Positions 55,830 through 64,000 of a stretch of DNA of 64,000 nucleotides are shown here, piece after piece. Positions within the stretch are counted from its first letter, which is position 1; every line of letters starts with the position of its first letter. The position numbers were made by a program, and so were the translations under genes. Origin of the DNA: Azoarcus sp. PA01 (GTDB lineage Bacteria; Pseudomonadota; Gammaproteobacteria; Burkholderiales; Rhodocyclaceae); assembly GCA_001274695.2 (NCBI GenBank), contig LARU01000002.1:2046001-2110000 (forward strand). Direction: 5' to 3'. Under the pieces are notes generated by a model. It was not told the DNA's origin. It saw only the letters and a program-made list of their open reading frames with translations, and searched no databases.

Positions 55830-56657
55830 CTATGACTCGTGGTCGGTGTCCGGCGCCGGGCTGTGGTCCGGCGCGGAGGTGGGGGCGGGCAGCGGCAGCG
55901 CGGGGCGCCCGGCGAACGTGTCCTGCCAGGCGGCGTAGAGCGCGCCGGCGAGCACCGGGACGAGGACCAGCATGCCCAGCCCGGCCGGAAGCATCGCGAC
56001 CCACGTCAGGATGTACAGGATGACGCCGAGGATGACGAAAGTCAGCAGGTTCGACAGGCACGCCTGCGCCGACAGCTTCATCGCGTCGAGCGGCGAGACG
56101 TCCTGCAGCATCACCAGCGCCGGCGCGAACCACAGCGCCATCACGAGCAGCACCCACAGCACGGTGAACACGACGACCGCCAGCATCATGCCGCCCGCAG
56201 CCAGTCCCATGCCGGCGAATGCGCCGACGAGCATGCCGGTGAGGGCCGCGCTGCCGCCGACCGCCGCCGCGATCAGCGCCGCGAGCAGCGCGCCGAACAG
56301 GTGGAATGCGCCGATCATCAGCAGGTTGCCGGCGTGGCGGCGCAGCCCGTCGAAGAGATGGTCGATGCGCAGCGCCTGGCCGCGGTCCAGCGCCTGCGCC
56401 CCGGCGAGCATGCCGGCGACCAGCACCGGGAAGGCCAGCGGCGCCACCGCCCAGCCGAGGAACGGCACGAAGCCGAGCGCGCTGAGGACGACGATCAGGA
56501 TCACGGTCTGGATCATCCAGACGCCGGGCCGCGCGGTGAACATGCGCCAGCCGGCGGCGAGCCACTGTAGCGTCTGCGCGGGTGCGACGTGACCCGGTTG
56601 GGGTAGCGGATGGCGTCGCGGCGAAGCGCCGGCGCCGGGATGCGGATCGGTCATCAT
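55830..56657 (-). CDS. BPSS1780-like membrane protein, copy 2
   Basis: A 275-residue membrane protein with a Pro-rich cytoplasmic N-terminus, about six helices, and a Pro/Asp-rich tail. It shares with its neighbour the opening pattern (QWLAAGWRMFTARPGVWMIQTV) and the segment SPLDAMKLSAQACLSNLLTF, equivalent to the HKAMFFSFIACLRNW block of copy 1. It starts the base before the thrB stop region ends, so thrB and both membrane genes are one operon. The function is unknown. Confidence 0.8.
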   Translation of the reverse strand: MMTDPHPGAGASPRRHPLPQPGHVAPAQTLQWLAAGWRMFTARPGVWMIQTVILIVVLSALGFVPFLGWAVAPLAFPVLVAGMLAGAQALDRGQALRIDHLFDGLRRHAGNLLMIGAFHLFGALLAALIAAAVGGSAALTGMLVGAFAGMGLAAGGMMLAVVVFTVLWVLLVMALWFAPALVMLQDVSPLDAMKLSAQACLSNLLTFVILGVILYILTWVAMLPAGLGMLVLVPVLAGALYAAWQDTFAGRPALPLPAPTSAPDHSPAPDTDHES

Positions 56658-57599
56658 TCAGACAGGGAGGCAGTGGGGTGCGGCAATGTGCCGGCGCAGG
56701 ATGTCGCGGTATTCGGCCGGCGGCTTGACGAGCACCATCTCGCCCGCTTTGGGCAGATGGAAGTCTTCGGCGCGCGACAGCCAGAACCGCAGCGCCGCGC
56801 CGCGCAGCATCGCCGGCCACGCGTCGCGCTCCGCGGCTTCGAACGGGCGCTCGGCGTGGTAGGCGGCGAGCAGCGCTTCGGCGCGGGACGGGTCGAGTTC
56901 GCCGCCTGGCGTTGTGCACCAGTCATTGACGGTGACTGCGACATCGAACAGCAGCGCGTCATGGCCGGCGAAATAGAAATCGATGACGCCGCCGATCCGG
57001 TCGTCGTCCCACAGCACGTTGTCGCGGAACAGGTCCGCGTGGATCACGCCACGCGGCAGCCGGTCGTACGCGACCCCCGCCTGGACGGCGAGCTCGGCGT
57101 CGAGCAGCGCCTGCTCGTCGTCCGGCAGGAACGGACGCACGCGTGCCGCCGCGGCATCGCGCCAGGCTGCGCCGCGCGGGTTGTCCTGCCTGCGGCCGTA
57201 CGACAGGCCGGCCAGGTGCAACCCGGCGAGCATCGCGCCGACACGCGCGCAGTGGCCGGTGCCGGGCGTCATCTCGGAATGTCCGGAGAGTCTCCTGACG
57301 AGCGCGGCGGGCCGGCCGCTGAGCGTGCCGAGGTATTCGTTGTCGCGGTTGGCGATCGGCGCCGGCACCGGCAGGCCGTGACGCGCGAGGTGCGCCATCA
57401 GGTGCAGGTAGAACGGCAGCTCGGCGCGCGGGATCGCCTCGAACAGCGTCAGCACGTAGCGGCCGAGCGTCGTCGTGACGAAGAAGTTGCTGTTCTGCAC
57501 GCCCGCCGAGATGCCCTGCAGCTCGACCAGCCGGCCGACCGCGTAGCGGCCGAGCCACGCGGACAGCTCCTCGGTCGAGACGGGCGTGAAGACGGACAT
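56658..57599 (-). CDS. thrB: Homoserine kinase (type II, APH-fold ThrB)
   Basis: A 313-residue kinase with the aminoglycoside phosphotransferase-like fold, the form of homoserine kinase used by many betaproteobacteria and pseudomonads. Landmarks: SAGVQNSNFFVTT, YVLTLFE, the Brenner motif VIHADLFRDNVLWDDD with catalytic Asp, and metal-binding IDFYFAGHDALLFD. It phosphorylates homoserine for threonine synthesis. Position upstream of a DUF2782 gene and polA is typical of the class. Confidence 0.95.
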   Translation of the reverse strand: MSVFTPVSTEELSAWLGRYAVGRLVELQGISAGVQNSNFFVTTTLGRYVLTLFEAIPRAELPFYLHLMAHLARHGLPVPAPIANRDNEYLGTLSGRPAALVRRLSGHSEMTPGTGHCARVGAMLAGLHLAGLSYGRRQDNPRGAAWRDAAAARVRPFLPDDEQALLDAELAVQAGVAYDRLPRGVIHADLFRDNVLWDDDRIGGVIDFYFAGHDALLFDVAVTVNDWCTTPGGELDPSRAEALLAAYHAERPFEAAERDAWPAMLRGAALRFWLSRAEDFHLPKAGEMVLVKPPAEYRDILRRHIAAPHCLPV

Positions 57600-57632
57600 G
57601 GGCGGGTCGCCGGCCGGTTCAGCGGACGTGCG

Positions 57633-57959
57633 TCACCAGGACTTGATGACCCACATCGGCACCGACAGCGTCGGCATGACGTCCTGGCGCGCCATGACGC
57701 CGTTGCCTTCGTGGTCGACGAGGTAGTAGGGCACGCCGTGCGGCGGCGTCACCTTGATCATGTAGAGGCGGCCGCGGATGCGGTATTCCTGCACCGTGTC
57801 TTCGCCGCTTTTCTTGATCGTCACTTCCGGTTCGAGCGATTCGTCGCTCATGCCCGGAGGAATCGGTGGCGGTTCGGGAATCGGTTCGAGTTGCGGCGGC
57901 CGCTGGGCGGCGACCGGCGCGGCGATGGCCATCAGCAGGACGATCAGGGTGCGGCGCAT
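57633..57959 (-). CDS. DUF2782 secreted protein
   Basis: A 108-residue exported protein with a signal peptide (about 1-18) and a Pro-rich segment (PPQLEPIPEPPPIPPG), followed by the DUF2782 core: EPEVTIKKSGEDTVQEYRIRGRLYMIKVTP (core VQEYRIRGRLYMIKVTP) and GVPYYLVD. The start follows AAGGAGAG. It precedes thrB by 33 bp in the same direction, as commonly seen in betaproteobacteria. The function is unknown. Confidence 0.9.
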   Translation of the reverse strand: MRRTLIVLLMAIAAPVAAQRPPQLEPIPEPPPIPPGMSDESLEPEVTIKKSGEDTVQEYRIRGRLYMIKVTPPHGVPYYLVDHEGNGVMARQDVMPTLSVPMWVIKSW

Positions 57960-58121
57960 GGGGCTCTCCTTGGATGAGGCCGATTCTAGCAGAGGCGCGC
58001 CGAAACGCCCGTCGCGCAAGGCGCCCGCGTCGCGCAGGGTTCGCACGGCATGCCGGGGGCAAGGGCCGGGGCCGGCACGGGATTCCTTCGTCACCGGTTC
58101 GCCCGGGCGGTGGACGGACGG

Positions 58122-58847
58122 TCACAGGTTCAGCATCAGCTCGTGCTCGTCGGGCAGTGGCAGGAAGCCGCGCGTTTCGTAATGCTTGAAGATCGCCTCG
58201 ACGACGTCTTCGGGCTTGTCGATCAGCTGGATGAGGTCGAGGTCCGCCGGGTTGACCATGCGTTCGGCAATGAGGCGGTCGCGGAACCAGTCGAGCAGCC
58301 CTCGCCAGAACGGTTCATGAACGAGGATGATCGGGATGTTGCGGCTTTTTCCCGTCTGGATCAGCGTCATCGCTTCCATCAGCTCGTCGAGCGTGCCGAA
58401 GCCGCCCGGCATCACGACGTAGGCCGACGCGAACTTCACGAACATGAACTTGCGCGCGAAGAAGTGCTGGAAGGTCTGCGAGATGTCCTGGTACGGATTC
58501 GCCGCCTGTTCCAGCGGCAGCTGGATGTTGAGGCCGATCGACGGGCTCTTGCCGAAATACGCGCCCTTGTTCGCCGCTTCCATGATGCCCGGGCCGCCGC
58601 CCGAGATCACCGCGAAGCCGGCGTCCGACAGCAGCCGGCTGATGCGCTCGGTGAGCATGTAGTACATGTGGTCGGGCGGCGTGCGCGCGCTACCGAAGAT
58701 CGACACTGCCGGGCGGATCGCGTTGAGGCGTTCGGTCGCTTCGACGAACTCTGCCATAATTCCGAAGATTCGCCACGACTCGCGCGCGTTGAAGCGCGGG
58801 GCCGTGCTGCTCGGCGCGCTGGGTGGGATTTTTTCTTTCGCCGTCAT
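58122..58847 (-). CDS. LOG-family protein (cytokinin riboside 5'-monophosphate phosphoribohydrolase-like)
   Basis: A 241-residue LOG/YgdH-type nucleotide-binding protein. It has SIFGSARTPPDH, the loop ISGGGPGIMEAANKGA, and the catalytic MPGGFGTLDELMEAMTLIQTGK with PGGxGTxxE. LOG enzymes cleave AMP-type nucleotides at the N-glycosidic bond; in bacteria they are considered nucleotide hydrolases. The start MTAKEKI is chosen; longer starts overlap the polA promoter region. It is divergent from polA, 90 bp away. Confidence 0.9.
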   Translation of the reverse strand: MTAKEKIPPSAPSSTAPRFNARESWRIFGIMAEFVEATERLNAIRPAVSIFGSARTPPDHMYYMLTERISRLLSDAGFAVISGGGPGIMEAANKGAYFGKSPSIGLNIQLPLEQAANPYQDISQTFQHFFARKFMFVKFASAYVVMPGGFGTLDELMEAMTLIQTGKSRNIPIILVHEPFWRGLLDWFRDRLIAERMVNPADLDLIQLIDKPEDVVEAIFKHYETRGFLPLPDEHELMLNL

Positions 58848-58937
58848 GTTGTTCTCGATTCTCGTCTCACGGGATCTGCCCGGGTCTCGGTTTGATTCCC
58901 GTTGCATCGACCCCGTTCTCCGAAGGATGTTTTTCCA

Positions 58938-61661
58938 ATGCCCGTGCTGCTGCTCGTCGATGGTTCCAGCTATCTCTACCGCGCATTCCATGCGTTGCCG
59001 GACCTGCGGACGTCGAAAGGGGAGCCGACGGGGGCGATTCGGGGTGTGCTGTCGATGCTACGTCGCCTCGAAAGCGACTACAAGGCGGAATTCCGCGCCT
59101 GCGTGTTCGACGCGAAAGGCAAGACTTTCCGCGACGACTGGTATCCGCAATACAAGGCGCACCGCCCGTCGATGCCGGACGACCTGCGCGCCCAGGTCGA
59201 ACCGCTGCACGAGGCGGTCAAGGCCGAAGGCTGGCCGCTGCTGTGCGTCGATGGCGTCGAGGCGGACGACGTCATCGGCACGCTGACGCGCCGCGCGCTC
59301 GAGCGCGGCTGGGAAGTCGTGATCTCGACCGGCGACAAGGACCTCACGCAGCTCGTGCGCCCCGGCGTGCGGTGGGTCAACACGATGAGCGACGAAGTGC
59401 TCGACGACGCCGGCGTTACCGCCAAGTTCGGCGTGCCGCCGGCGCTCATCGTCGACTACCTCGCGCTCGTCGGCGACACCGTCGACAACGTCCCCGGCGT
59501 CGAGAAATGCGGCCCGAAGACGGCGGTGAAATGGCTCACCGAATACGGCACGCTCGACAACCTCGTCGCGAACGCGGACAAGGTCGGCGGCAAAGTCGGC
59601 GAGAACCTCAGGAAGCATCTCGAATTCCTGCCGCTCGGCAAGCGCCTCGTGACCGTCGCGACCGACCTCGCGCTGCCGATCCAGCTCGAGGACCTGCCGG
59701 CGCGCGACGATGACAAGGTCGCACTGCGCGCGCTGTACGAGCGCTTCGAATTCCGCGGCTGGCTGCAGGCGATCGACGACGACAAATTGGGGTCGGACTC
59801 GATTTCGCAAACCGCGAAAATCGAGTCCGACCCCAATTTCGAACCCGGTGCCCACCGCGCCGGCTACGAGAGCATCCTCGACTGGCCGACGTTCGAGCGC
59901 TGGCTGGCGAAGCTCGAAGCCGCCGAGCTCGTCGCGTTCGACACCGAGACGACGAGCCTCGACCAGATGGGCGCGAAGCTCGTCGGCATGTCGTTCGCGA
60001 TCGTCGAAGGCGAGGCCGCGTACCTGCCGCTCGCGCACATCTACCCGGCGGCGCCGGCGCAGCTGCCGCTCGCCGAAGTGCTCGCGAAGCTCCGGCCGTG
60101 GCTCGAGTCCGACGCGCACGCGAAGCTCGGCCAGAACCTCAAGTACGACGCCCACGTGCTGGCGAACCACGGCGTGCGGCTCGGCGGCATCGCGCACGAC
60201 ACGCTGCTCGAGTCGTACGTGCTCGAGAGCGACCGGCCGCACGACATGGATTCGCTCGCGAAGCGCCACCTCGGCCTCGACACGATCCCCTACACCGCGG
60301 TGTGCGGCAAAGGCGTCGGCCAGATCTGCTTCGACCAGGTCGCGATCGAGCGTGCGACCGAATATGCCGCCGAGGACGCCGACATCACGCTGCGGCTGCA
60401 CCGCACGCTGTGGCCGCAGCTCGAGGCGACGCCTGCGCTCGCCGCGCTGTACCGCGACATCGAAATGCCGGCGATGGCGGTGCTGTTCGACATGGAGCGC
60501 ACGGGGGTGCTGATCGATGCGTTCCTGCTCACGCAGCAGAGCGAGGAGCTCGGCCGCCGGCTGATGATGCTCGAGCGCGAGGCGCACGAGCTCGCCGGCC
60601 AGCCGTTCAACCTCGGCTCGCCGAAACAGCTCGGAGAGATTTTATTCGGCAAGCTCGGGCTGCCGGTCGTCAAGAAGACTTCGACCGGCCAGCCGTCGAC
60701 CGACGAGGAAGTGCTGCAGCAGCTCGCCGACGACTACCCGCTGCCGAAGCTGCTGCTCGAGCACCGCGGGCTGTCGAAGCTGAAGAGCACTTACACCGAC
60801 AAGCTGCCGCGCATGGTGAATGCGAAGACCGGGCGCGTACACACGAGCTTCGCGCAGGCCGTCGCCGTCACCGGCCGGCTCGCGAGCTCGGAACCGAACC
60901 TGCAGAACATCCCGATCCGCACTGCCGAAGGACGCCGCATCCGCGCCGCGTTCATCGCGCCGCGCGACCACGTCATCGTGTCGGCGGACTATTCGCAGAT
61001 CGAGCTGCGCATCATGGCGCACCTGTCGAACGACGCACGGCTGTTGCAGTCGTTCGCCGAAGGGGAGGACGTGCACCGTGCGACCGCCGCGGAGATTTTC
61101 GGCATGCCGCCGGGCGAAGTCACGAGCGAGCAGCGCCGCTACGCCAAAGTCATCAACTTCGGCCTGATCTACGGCATGAGCGCGCACGGACTGGCGAAGA
61201 ACCTGGGTCTCGAACGCGCCGCGGCCGCGGCCTACATCGACCGCTACTTCGCGCGCTACCCGGGGGTCGCCGCATACATGGAACGCACGCGCAGCGAGGC
61301 GCGGGCGCGCGGCTACGTCGAGACTGTGTACGGCCGCCGCCTCTATCTGCCGGAGATCCGCGCGAGCCAGGCCGGGCGCCGCCAGGCTGCCGAGCGCGCT
61401 GCGATCAATGCGCCGATGCAGGGCACGGCCGCCGACCTGATCAAGAAGGCGATGATCGCGACCCGGCGCTGGCTGGCCGACGCGCAGCTGCGTTCCCGGC
61501 TCGTGCTGCAGGTGCATGACGAACTGGTGCTCGAAGTGCCGCGCGACGAACTCGAAACGGTCAGGGCGACGCTGCCGGGCGTGATGACCGGTGTCGCCGA
61601 CCTGTCGGTGCCGCTGCTCGTCGAAGTCGGCCACGGCGAGAACTGGGACGAGGCGCACTGA
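58938..61661 (+). CDS. polA: DNA polymerase I
   Basis: A 907-residue repair polymerase. The N-terminal 5'-3' nuclease (VDGSSYLYRAFHALP, STGDKDLTQLV, GDTVDNVPGVEKCGPKTA; about 1-280) is followed by an intact 3'-5' proofreading domain (FDTETTSLD and later YAAEDADITLRL, about 315-500) and the polymerase domain with motif A SADYSQIELRIMAHLS, motif B RRYAKVINFGLIYGMSAHGL and motif C QVHDELVLEV. Between the two nuclease domains (about residues 283-301) lies a palindrome-encoded insert, KLGSDSISQTAKIESDPNFE, that keeps the frame. Start at MPVLLLVDG. Confidence 0.97.
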   Translation: MPVLLLVDGSSYLYRAFHALPDLRTSKGEPTGAIRGVLSMLRRLESDYKAEFRACVFDAKGKTFRDDWYPQYKAHRPSMPDDLRAQVEPLHEAVKAEGWPLLCVDGVEADDVIGTLTRRALERGWEVVISTGDKDLTQLVRPGVRWVNTMSDEVLDDAGVTAKFGVPPALIVDYLALVGDTVDNVPGVEKCGPKTAVKWLTEYGTLDNLVANADKVGGKVGENLRKHLEFLPLGKRLVTVATDLALPIQLEDLPARDDDKVALRALYERFEFRGWLQAIDDDKLGSDSISQTAKIESDPNFEPGAHRAGYESILDWPTFERWLAKLEAAELVAFDTETTSLDQMGAKLVGMSFAIVEGEAAYLPLAHIYPAAPAQLPLAEVLAKLRPWLESDAHAKLGQNLKYDAHVLANHGVRLGGIAHDTLLESYVLESDRPHDMDSLAKRHLGLDTIPYTAVCGKGVGQICFDQVAIERATEYAAEDADITLRLHRTLWPQLEATPALAALYRDIEMPAMAVLFDMERTGVLIDAFLLTQQSEELGRRLMMLEREAHELAGQPFNLGSPKQLGEILFGKLGLPVVKKTSTGQPSTDEEVLQQLADDYPLPKLLLEHRGLSKLKSTYTDKLPRMVNAKTGRVHTSFAQAVAVTGRLASSEPNLQNIPIRTAEGRRIRAAFIAPRDHVIVSADYSQIELRIMAHLSNDARLLQSFAEGEDVHRATAAEIFGMPPGEVTSEQRRYAKVINFGLIYGMSAHGLAKNLGLERAAAAAYIDRYFARYPGVAAYMERTRSEARARGYVETVYGRRLYLPEIRASQAGRRQAAERAAINAPMQGTAADLIKKAMIATRRWLADAQLRSRLVLQVHDELVLEVPRDELETVRATLPGVMTGVADLSVPLLVEVGHGENWDEAH
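59784..59839. repeat. In-frame palindromic element inside polA
   Basis: Left arm 59784-59805 and right arm 59818-59839 are perfect 22-base complements (the left arm begins AAATTGGGGTCGGACTC). The pairing continues inward by CGC/GCG with one bulged A, leaving a loop AAACC. It lies within the linker between the 5' nuclease and 3'-5' exonuclease domains and adds about 19 codons without disturbing the frame. It resembles palindromic elements that insert into coding genes. Confidence 0.93.
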
Positions 61662-61676
61662 AATCGGCCTGTCCCT

Positions 61677-61690
61677 GCGGCTTTTGCCGC
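61677..61690. terminator. Short hairpin between convergent polA and symporter genes
   Basis: GCGGC-TTTT-GCCGC, a 5-bp stem in the 30-bp gap between two convergent genes. It has no clear T tract on either strand, so it is only a weak terminator candidate. Confidence 0.3.
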
Positions 61691-61691
61691 G

Positions 61692-63119
61692 TCACTTCTT
61701 CCAGTGGTCGGCGTTGCGGATGCCGAGTTTTTCGGGGTCGAACGTCGGGTCGAGGCCTTCCTTCTTCTGCCGCTCGTAGTCGCGCAGCGCGACGAGCGCG
61801 GGTTTTTGCAGGATCAGGATCGCGATGATGTTGAGCCACGCCATGACGCCGACGCCGATGTCGCCGAGGTCCCAGGCCGCGCTCGCGGTCCTGACCGCGC
61901 CGTAAGTGACCGCGCACAGCATCAGCAGCCGCAGCGCGAAGACCAGCCCGGGACGATGCACCTTGCGATTGATGTAGGTGAGGTTGGTCTCGGCGATGTA
62001 GTAGTACCCGACGATCGTCGTGAAGGCGAACAGCGTCAGCGCGAGCGCGACGAAAATGCTGCCGAAGCCGGGCATCACCGCTTCGACTGCCGCCTGCGTG
62101 TAGCCCGGGCCCGCTTCGACGCCCGGCAGCGCCTCGACGAGCATCGAACCGTCCGGATGCCTGACGTTGTACATCCCCGTTGCGAGCAGCATGAACGCCG
62201 TCGCCGAGCATACCAGCCACGTGTCGATATACACCGAGAACGCCTGCACGTAGCCCTGCTTCGCCGGGTGCGAGACTTCCGCCGCGGCCGCCGCGTGCGC
62301 ACCCGAACCCTGGCCGGCTTCGTTCGAATAGACGCCGCGCTTGACGCCCCATTGCACCGCGAGGCCGAGCACCGCGCCGAAACCTGCTTCGAGTCCGAAT
62401 GCGCTCGCGAAGATCAGCCGGAACATCTCCGGCACGCGCTCGACGTTGAGCAGCACGATCACGAGCGCGACCAGGACGTACGCCAGCGCCATGAACGGCA
62501 CGACGAATTCGGCGAAATGCGCGATCCGCTTGACCCCGCCGAAGATGATGAAGCCGAGCGTGATGACGATCAGCGCCGCTGTCACCGCCGGCTCGATTCC
62601 CCACGCCATGGTCAGGCCGGAGGCGATGCTGTTCGCCTGCACGCCGGGCAGCAGCACGCCCATCGCGATCACGGTCGCGACGGCGAAGATCCACGCATAC
62701 CAGCGCTGGCCCATCGCCTTCTCGATGTAGTACGCTGGGCCGCCGCGGTACTGGCCGTTGTCGTCCTTTTCCTTGTAGATCTGTGCGAGCGTCGATTCGA
62801 CATACGCGGTCGACGCGCCGAGGAACGCGACCATCCACATCCAGAATACTGCGCCGGGCCCGCCGAACGTGATCGCGGTCGCGACGCCGGCGATGTTGCC
62901 GGTGCCGACCCGTCCCGACAGCGCGATCGTCAGCGCCTGGAATGACGACACGCCGGCGTCCGAACTCTTGCCGCTGAACATCAGCCGCACCATCTCGCCG
63001 ATGCCGCGCACCTGCATGAAGCGCGTGCGGATCGAGAAATACAGGCCGACGCCGAGGCACAGATACACGAGCGCCGGGCTCCAGACGTAGCTGTTGATCG
63101 TGGATATCAGGCCGTCCAT
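61692..63119 (-). CDS. Alanine/glycine:cation symporter (AGCS family)
   Basis: A 475-residue sodium-coupled amino acid symporter with about eleven helices. AGCS landmarks: YFSIRTRFMQVR, SSFQALTIALSGRVGTGNIAGVATAI (core ALSGRVGTGNIAGVATAI), GGPGAVFWMWM, YRGGPAYYIEKAMG, and GVKRGVYSNEAGQGSGAHAAA, all substrate- and sodium-site segments. It most likely takes up alanine or glycine. A single-gene unit convergent with polA. The 200-bp gap to the divergent carbamoyltransferase holds no further gene. Confidence 0.95.
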   Translation of the reverse strand: MDGLISTINSYVWSPALVYLCLGVGLYFSIRTRFMQVRGIGEMVRLMFSGKSSDAGVSSFQALTIALSGRVGTGNIAGVATAITFGGPGAVFWMWMVAFLGASTAYVESTLAQIYKEKDDNGQYRGGPAYYIEKAMGQRWYAWIFAVATVIAMGVLLPGVQANSIASGLTMAWGIEPAVTAALIVITLGFIIFGGVKRIAHFAEFVVPFMALAYVLVALVIVLLNVERVPEMFRLIFASAFGLEAGFGAVLGLAVQWGVKRGVYSNEAGQGSGAHAAAAAEVSHPAKQGYVQAFSVYIDTWLVCSATAFMLLATGMYNVRHPDGSMLVEALPGVEAGPGYTQAAVEAVMPGFGSIFVALALTLFAFTTIVGYYYIAETNLTYINRKVHRPGLVFALRLLMLCAVTYGAVRTASAAWDLGDIGVGVMAWLNIIAILILQKPALVALRDYERQKKEGLDPTFDPEKLGIRNADHWKK

Positions 63120-63322
63120 GGTTTTTCCTTGTCGTTCGCTGTGCTGCCGGTGGAAGCGATTATCACGGCAACGGCGGCGCAAGCCAATTTGCCACGCAGC
63201 GAACATCGCCGAACCGCCGCTTTCGGCGAGCGGCGCCGGGAAGGTATACTCGCCCGCTTTATGCGGCTGCGCACCGCCCGTTCCGCTGCGACCGGGCGTT
63301 TGCGAACGATGAGACCCCACCC

Positions 63323-64000
63323 TTGGCTCTGACCCTACTCGGATTGTCCGGCGCGCTGACCCACGACCCGTCAGCGGCGCTCTATATCGGCGGCCAGCTC
63401 GTGGCCGCAGCCGAAGAAGAGCGCTTCGTGCGCGACAAGCACGCAAAGAACCGGATGCCGTACGAAGCGGCGAAGTTCTGCCTCGAGTTCGCCGGCATCG
63501 GGCCGGACGACGTCGACGCGGTCGCGATCCCGTTCGCACCGATCAGCATCATGGAGCCGGCGCGCTGGCACTACGCGAAGCGCTACTGGTACGCGCCCGA
63601 CCGCGGGCTCGATGCGATCCTGACCGGCAACCGCCGCTTCCACCGCTATAAAAAGCGCATCGAATGGTGCCTGCAGCAGCTCGGCTTCGATCCGAAGAAG
63701 ACGAAGATCGTGCCGGTCGAGCACCACCTCGCGCACGCCTCGAGCGCGTACCACTGCTCCGGCTTCACGGAAAAAACCGCGATCCTCGGCATCGACGGCA
63801 AAGGCGAATACGCGACGACGTTCTTCGGTTACGGCGAGAACGGCCGCATCCACAAGATCAAGGAATTCTACGACCCCGATTCGCTCGGCGGTCTGTACGG
63901 CGCGATCACCGAGTACCTCGGCTTCGAGATGCTCGATGGCGAATACAAGGTCATGGGCATGGCGCCCTACGGCGACCCGCACAAGTACGACTTCTCGCGC
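63323..64000 (+). CDS. NodU/CmcH-family carbamoyltransferase, 3' end outside the window
   Basis: The first ~226 codons of an O-carbamoyltransferase. The N-terminal part has the Kae1-like ASKHA fold: LLGLSGALTHDPSAALYIGG, AAAEEERFVRDKHAKNRMP (core AEEERFVRDKHAKNRMP), the metal-binding VEHHLAHASSAYHCSGF, and ILGIDGKGEYATTFFGYG, GGLYGAITEYLGF, KVMGMAPYG. The start is probably TTG at 63323 (an ATG at 63309 is out of frame). Relatives modify nodulation factors, antibiotics or surface sugars with a carbamoyl group from carbamoyl phosphate; which applies here depends on the genes to the right. Confidence 0.92.
   Translation, partial: MALTLLGLSGALTHDPSAALYIGGQLVAAAEEERFVRDKHAKNRMPYEAAKFCLEFAGIGPDDVDAVAIPFAPISIMEPARWHYAKRYWYAPDRGLDAILTGNRRFHRYKKRIEWCLQQLGFDPKKTKIVPVEHHLAHASSAYHCSGFTEKTAILGIDGKGEYATTFFGYGENGRIHKIKEFYDPDSLGGLYGAITEYLGFEMLDGEYKVMGMAPYGDPHKYDFSR

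Overview
The window is about 64 kb of high-GC chromosome from a betaproteobacterium, most likely order Rhodocyclales (Azoarcus/Aromatoleum/Thauera type). This rests on the strong GC bias at third codon positions, gene sets typical of the class (a PP0621-like protein before pilSR, DUF3014, DUF484 after dapF, a DUF2782 gene near thrB and polA, paired BPSS1780-like membrane proteins) and betaproteobacterial neighbourhoods such as nadD-rsfS-rlmH-maf-rng. The genus is an inference. Most of the window is housekeeping chromosome, with several small accessory insertions.

Left part (1-13.1 kb): the 3' end of an RND efflux permease with a small DUF2892 membrane protein, dsbB, a chemoreceptor, an azoR-pirin pair (quinone/electrophile stress), ybiB, and two tandem 3-hydroxyisobutyrate-dehydrogenase-like genes. 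Next comes a 1.8 kb segment carrying mtnA and a FucA-like class II aldolase, bracketed by two inverted copies of a ~162 bp repeat, followed by a YbdL-type methionine aminotransferase. These three genes suggest a variant methylthioadenosine/5-deoxyadenosine salvage route.

Type IV pilus region (13.1-19.9 kb): pilS-pilR, a DUF3014 gene, and pilA with a recognisable sigma-54 promoter. A PIN/Phd toxin-antitoxin module sits between the intact DUF3014 gene and a frameshifted duplicate of its 3' end. An MntA/HepT module lies beside a truncated nucleotidyltransferase remnant. Next are a marR-MFS operon with a palindromic operator, a PEP-CTERM CHRD protein and ampD.

Middle (23.3-42.6 kb): lutABC (lactate oxidation), a second RND efflux pair, ygiQ, a DUF411 protein, a bestrophin-like channel, and a probable Fur-regulated operon of two TonB-dependent siderophore receptors with a PepSY protein. 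An 8-bp tandem repeat lies next to metK. metK has a near-consensus sigma-70 promoter and a leader of about 160 nt containing a terminator-like hairpin.

Right part (42.6-64 kb): two lipid A acyltransferase-like genes, dapF-DUF484, a winged-helix protein, rlmI, ruvAB, a MenA-like prenyltransferase, rng, maf, rlmH, rsfS, nadD, two membrane proteins, thrB, a DUF2782 protein, a LOG-family gene, polA, an alanine/glycine:sodium symporter, and the start of a NodU-type carbamoyltransferase cut by the window edge. A long hairpin lies just before rng. polA carries an in-frame palindromic insertion between its nuclease domains. No rRNA, tRNA or CRISPR array was recognised.
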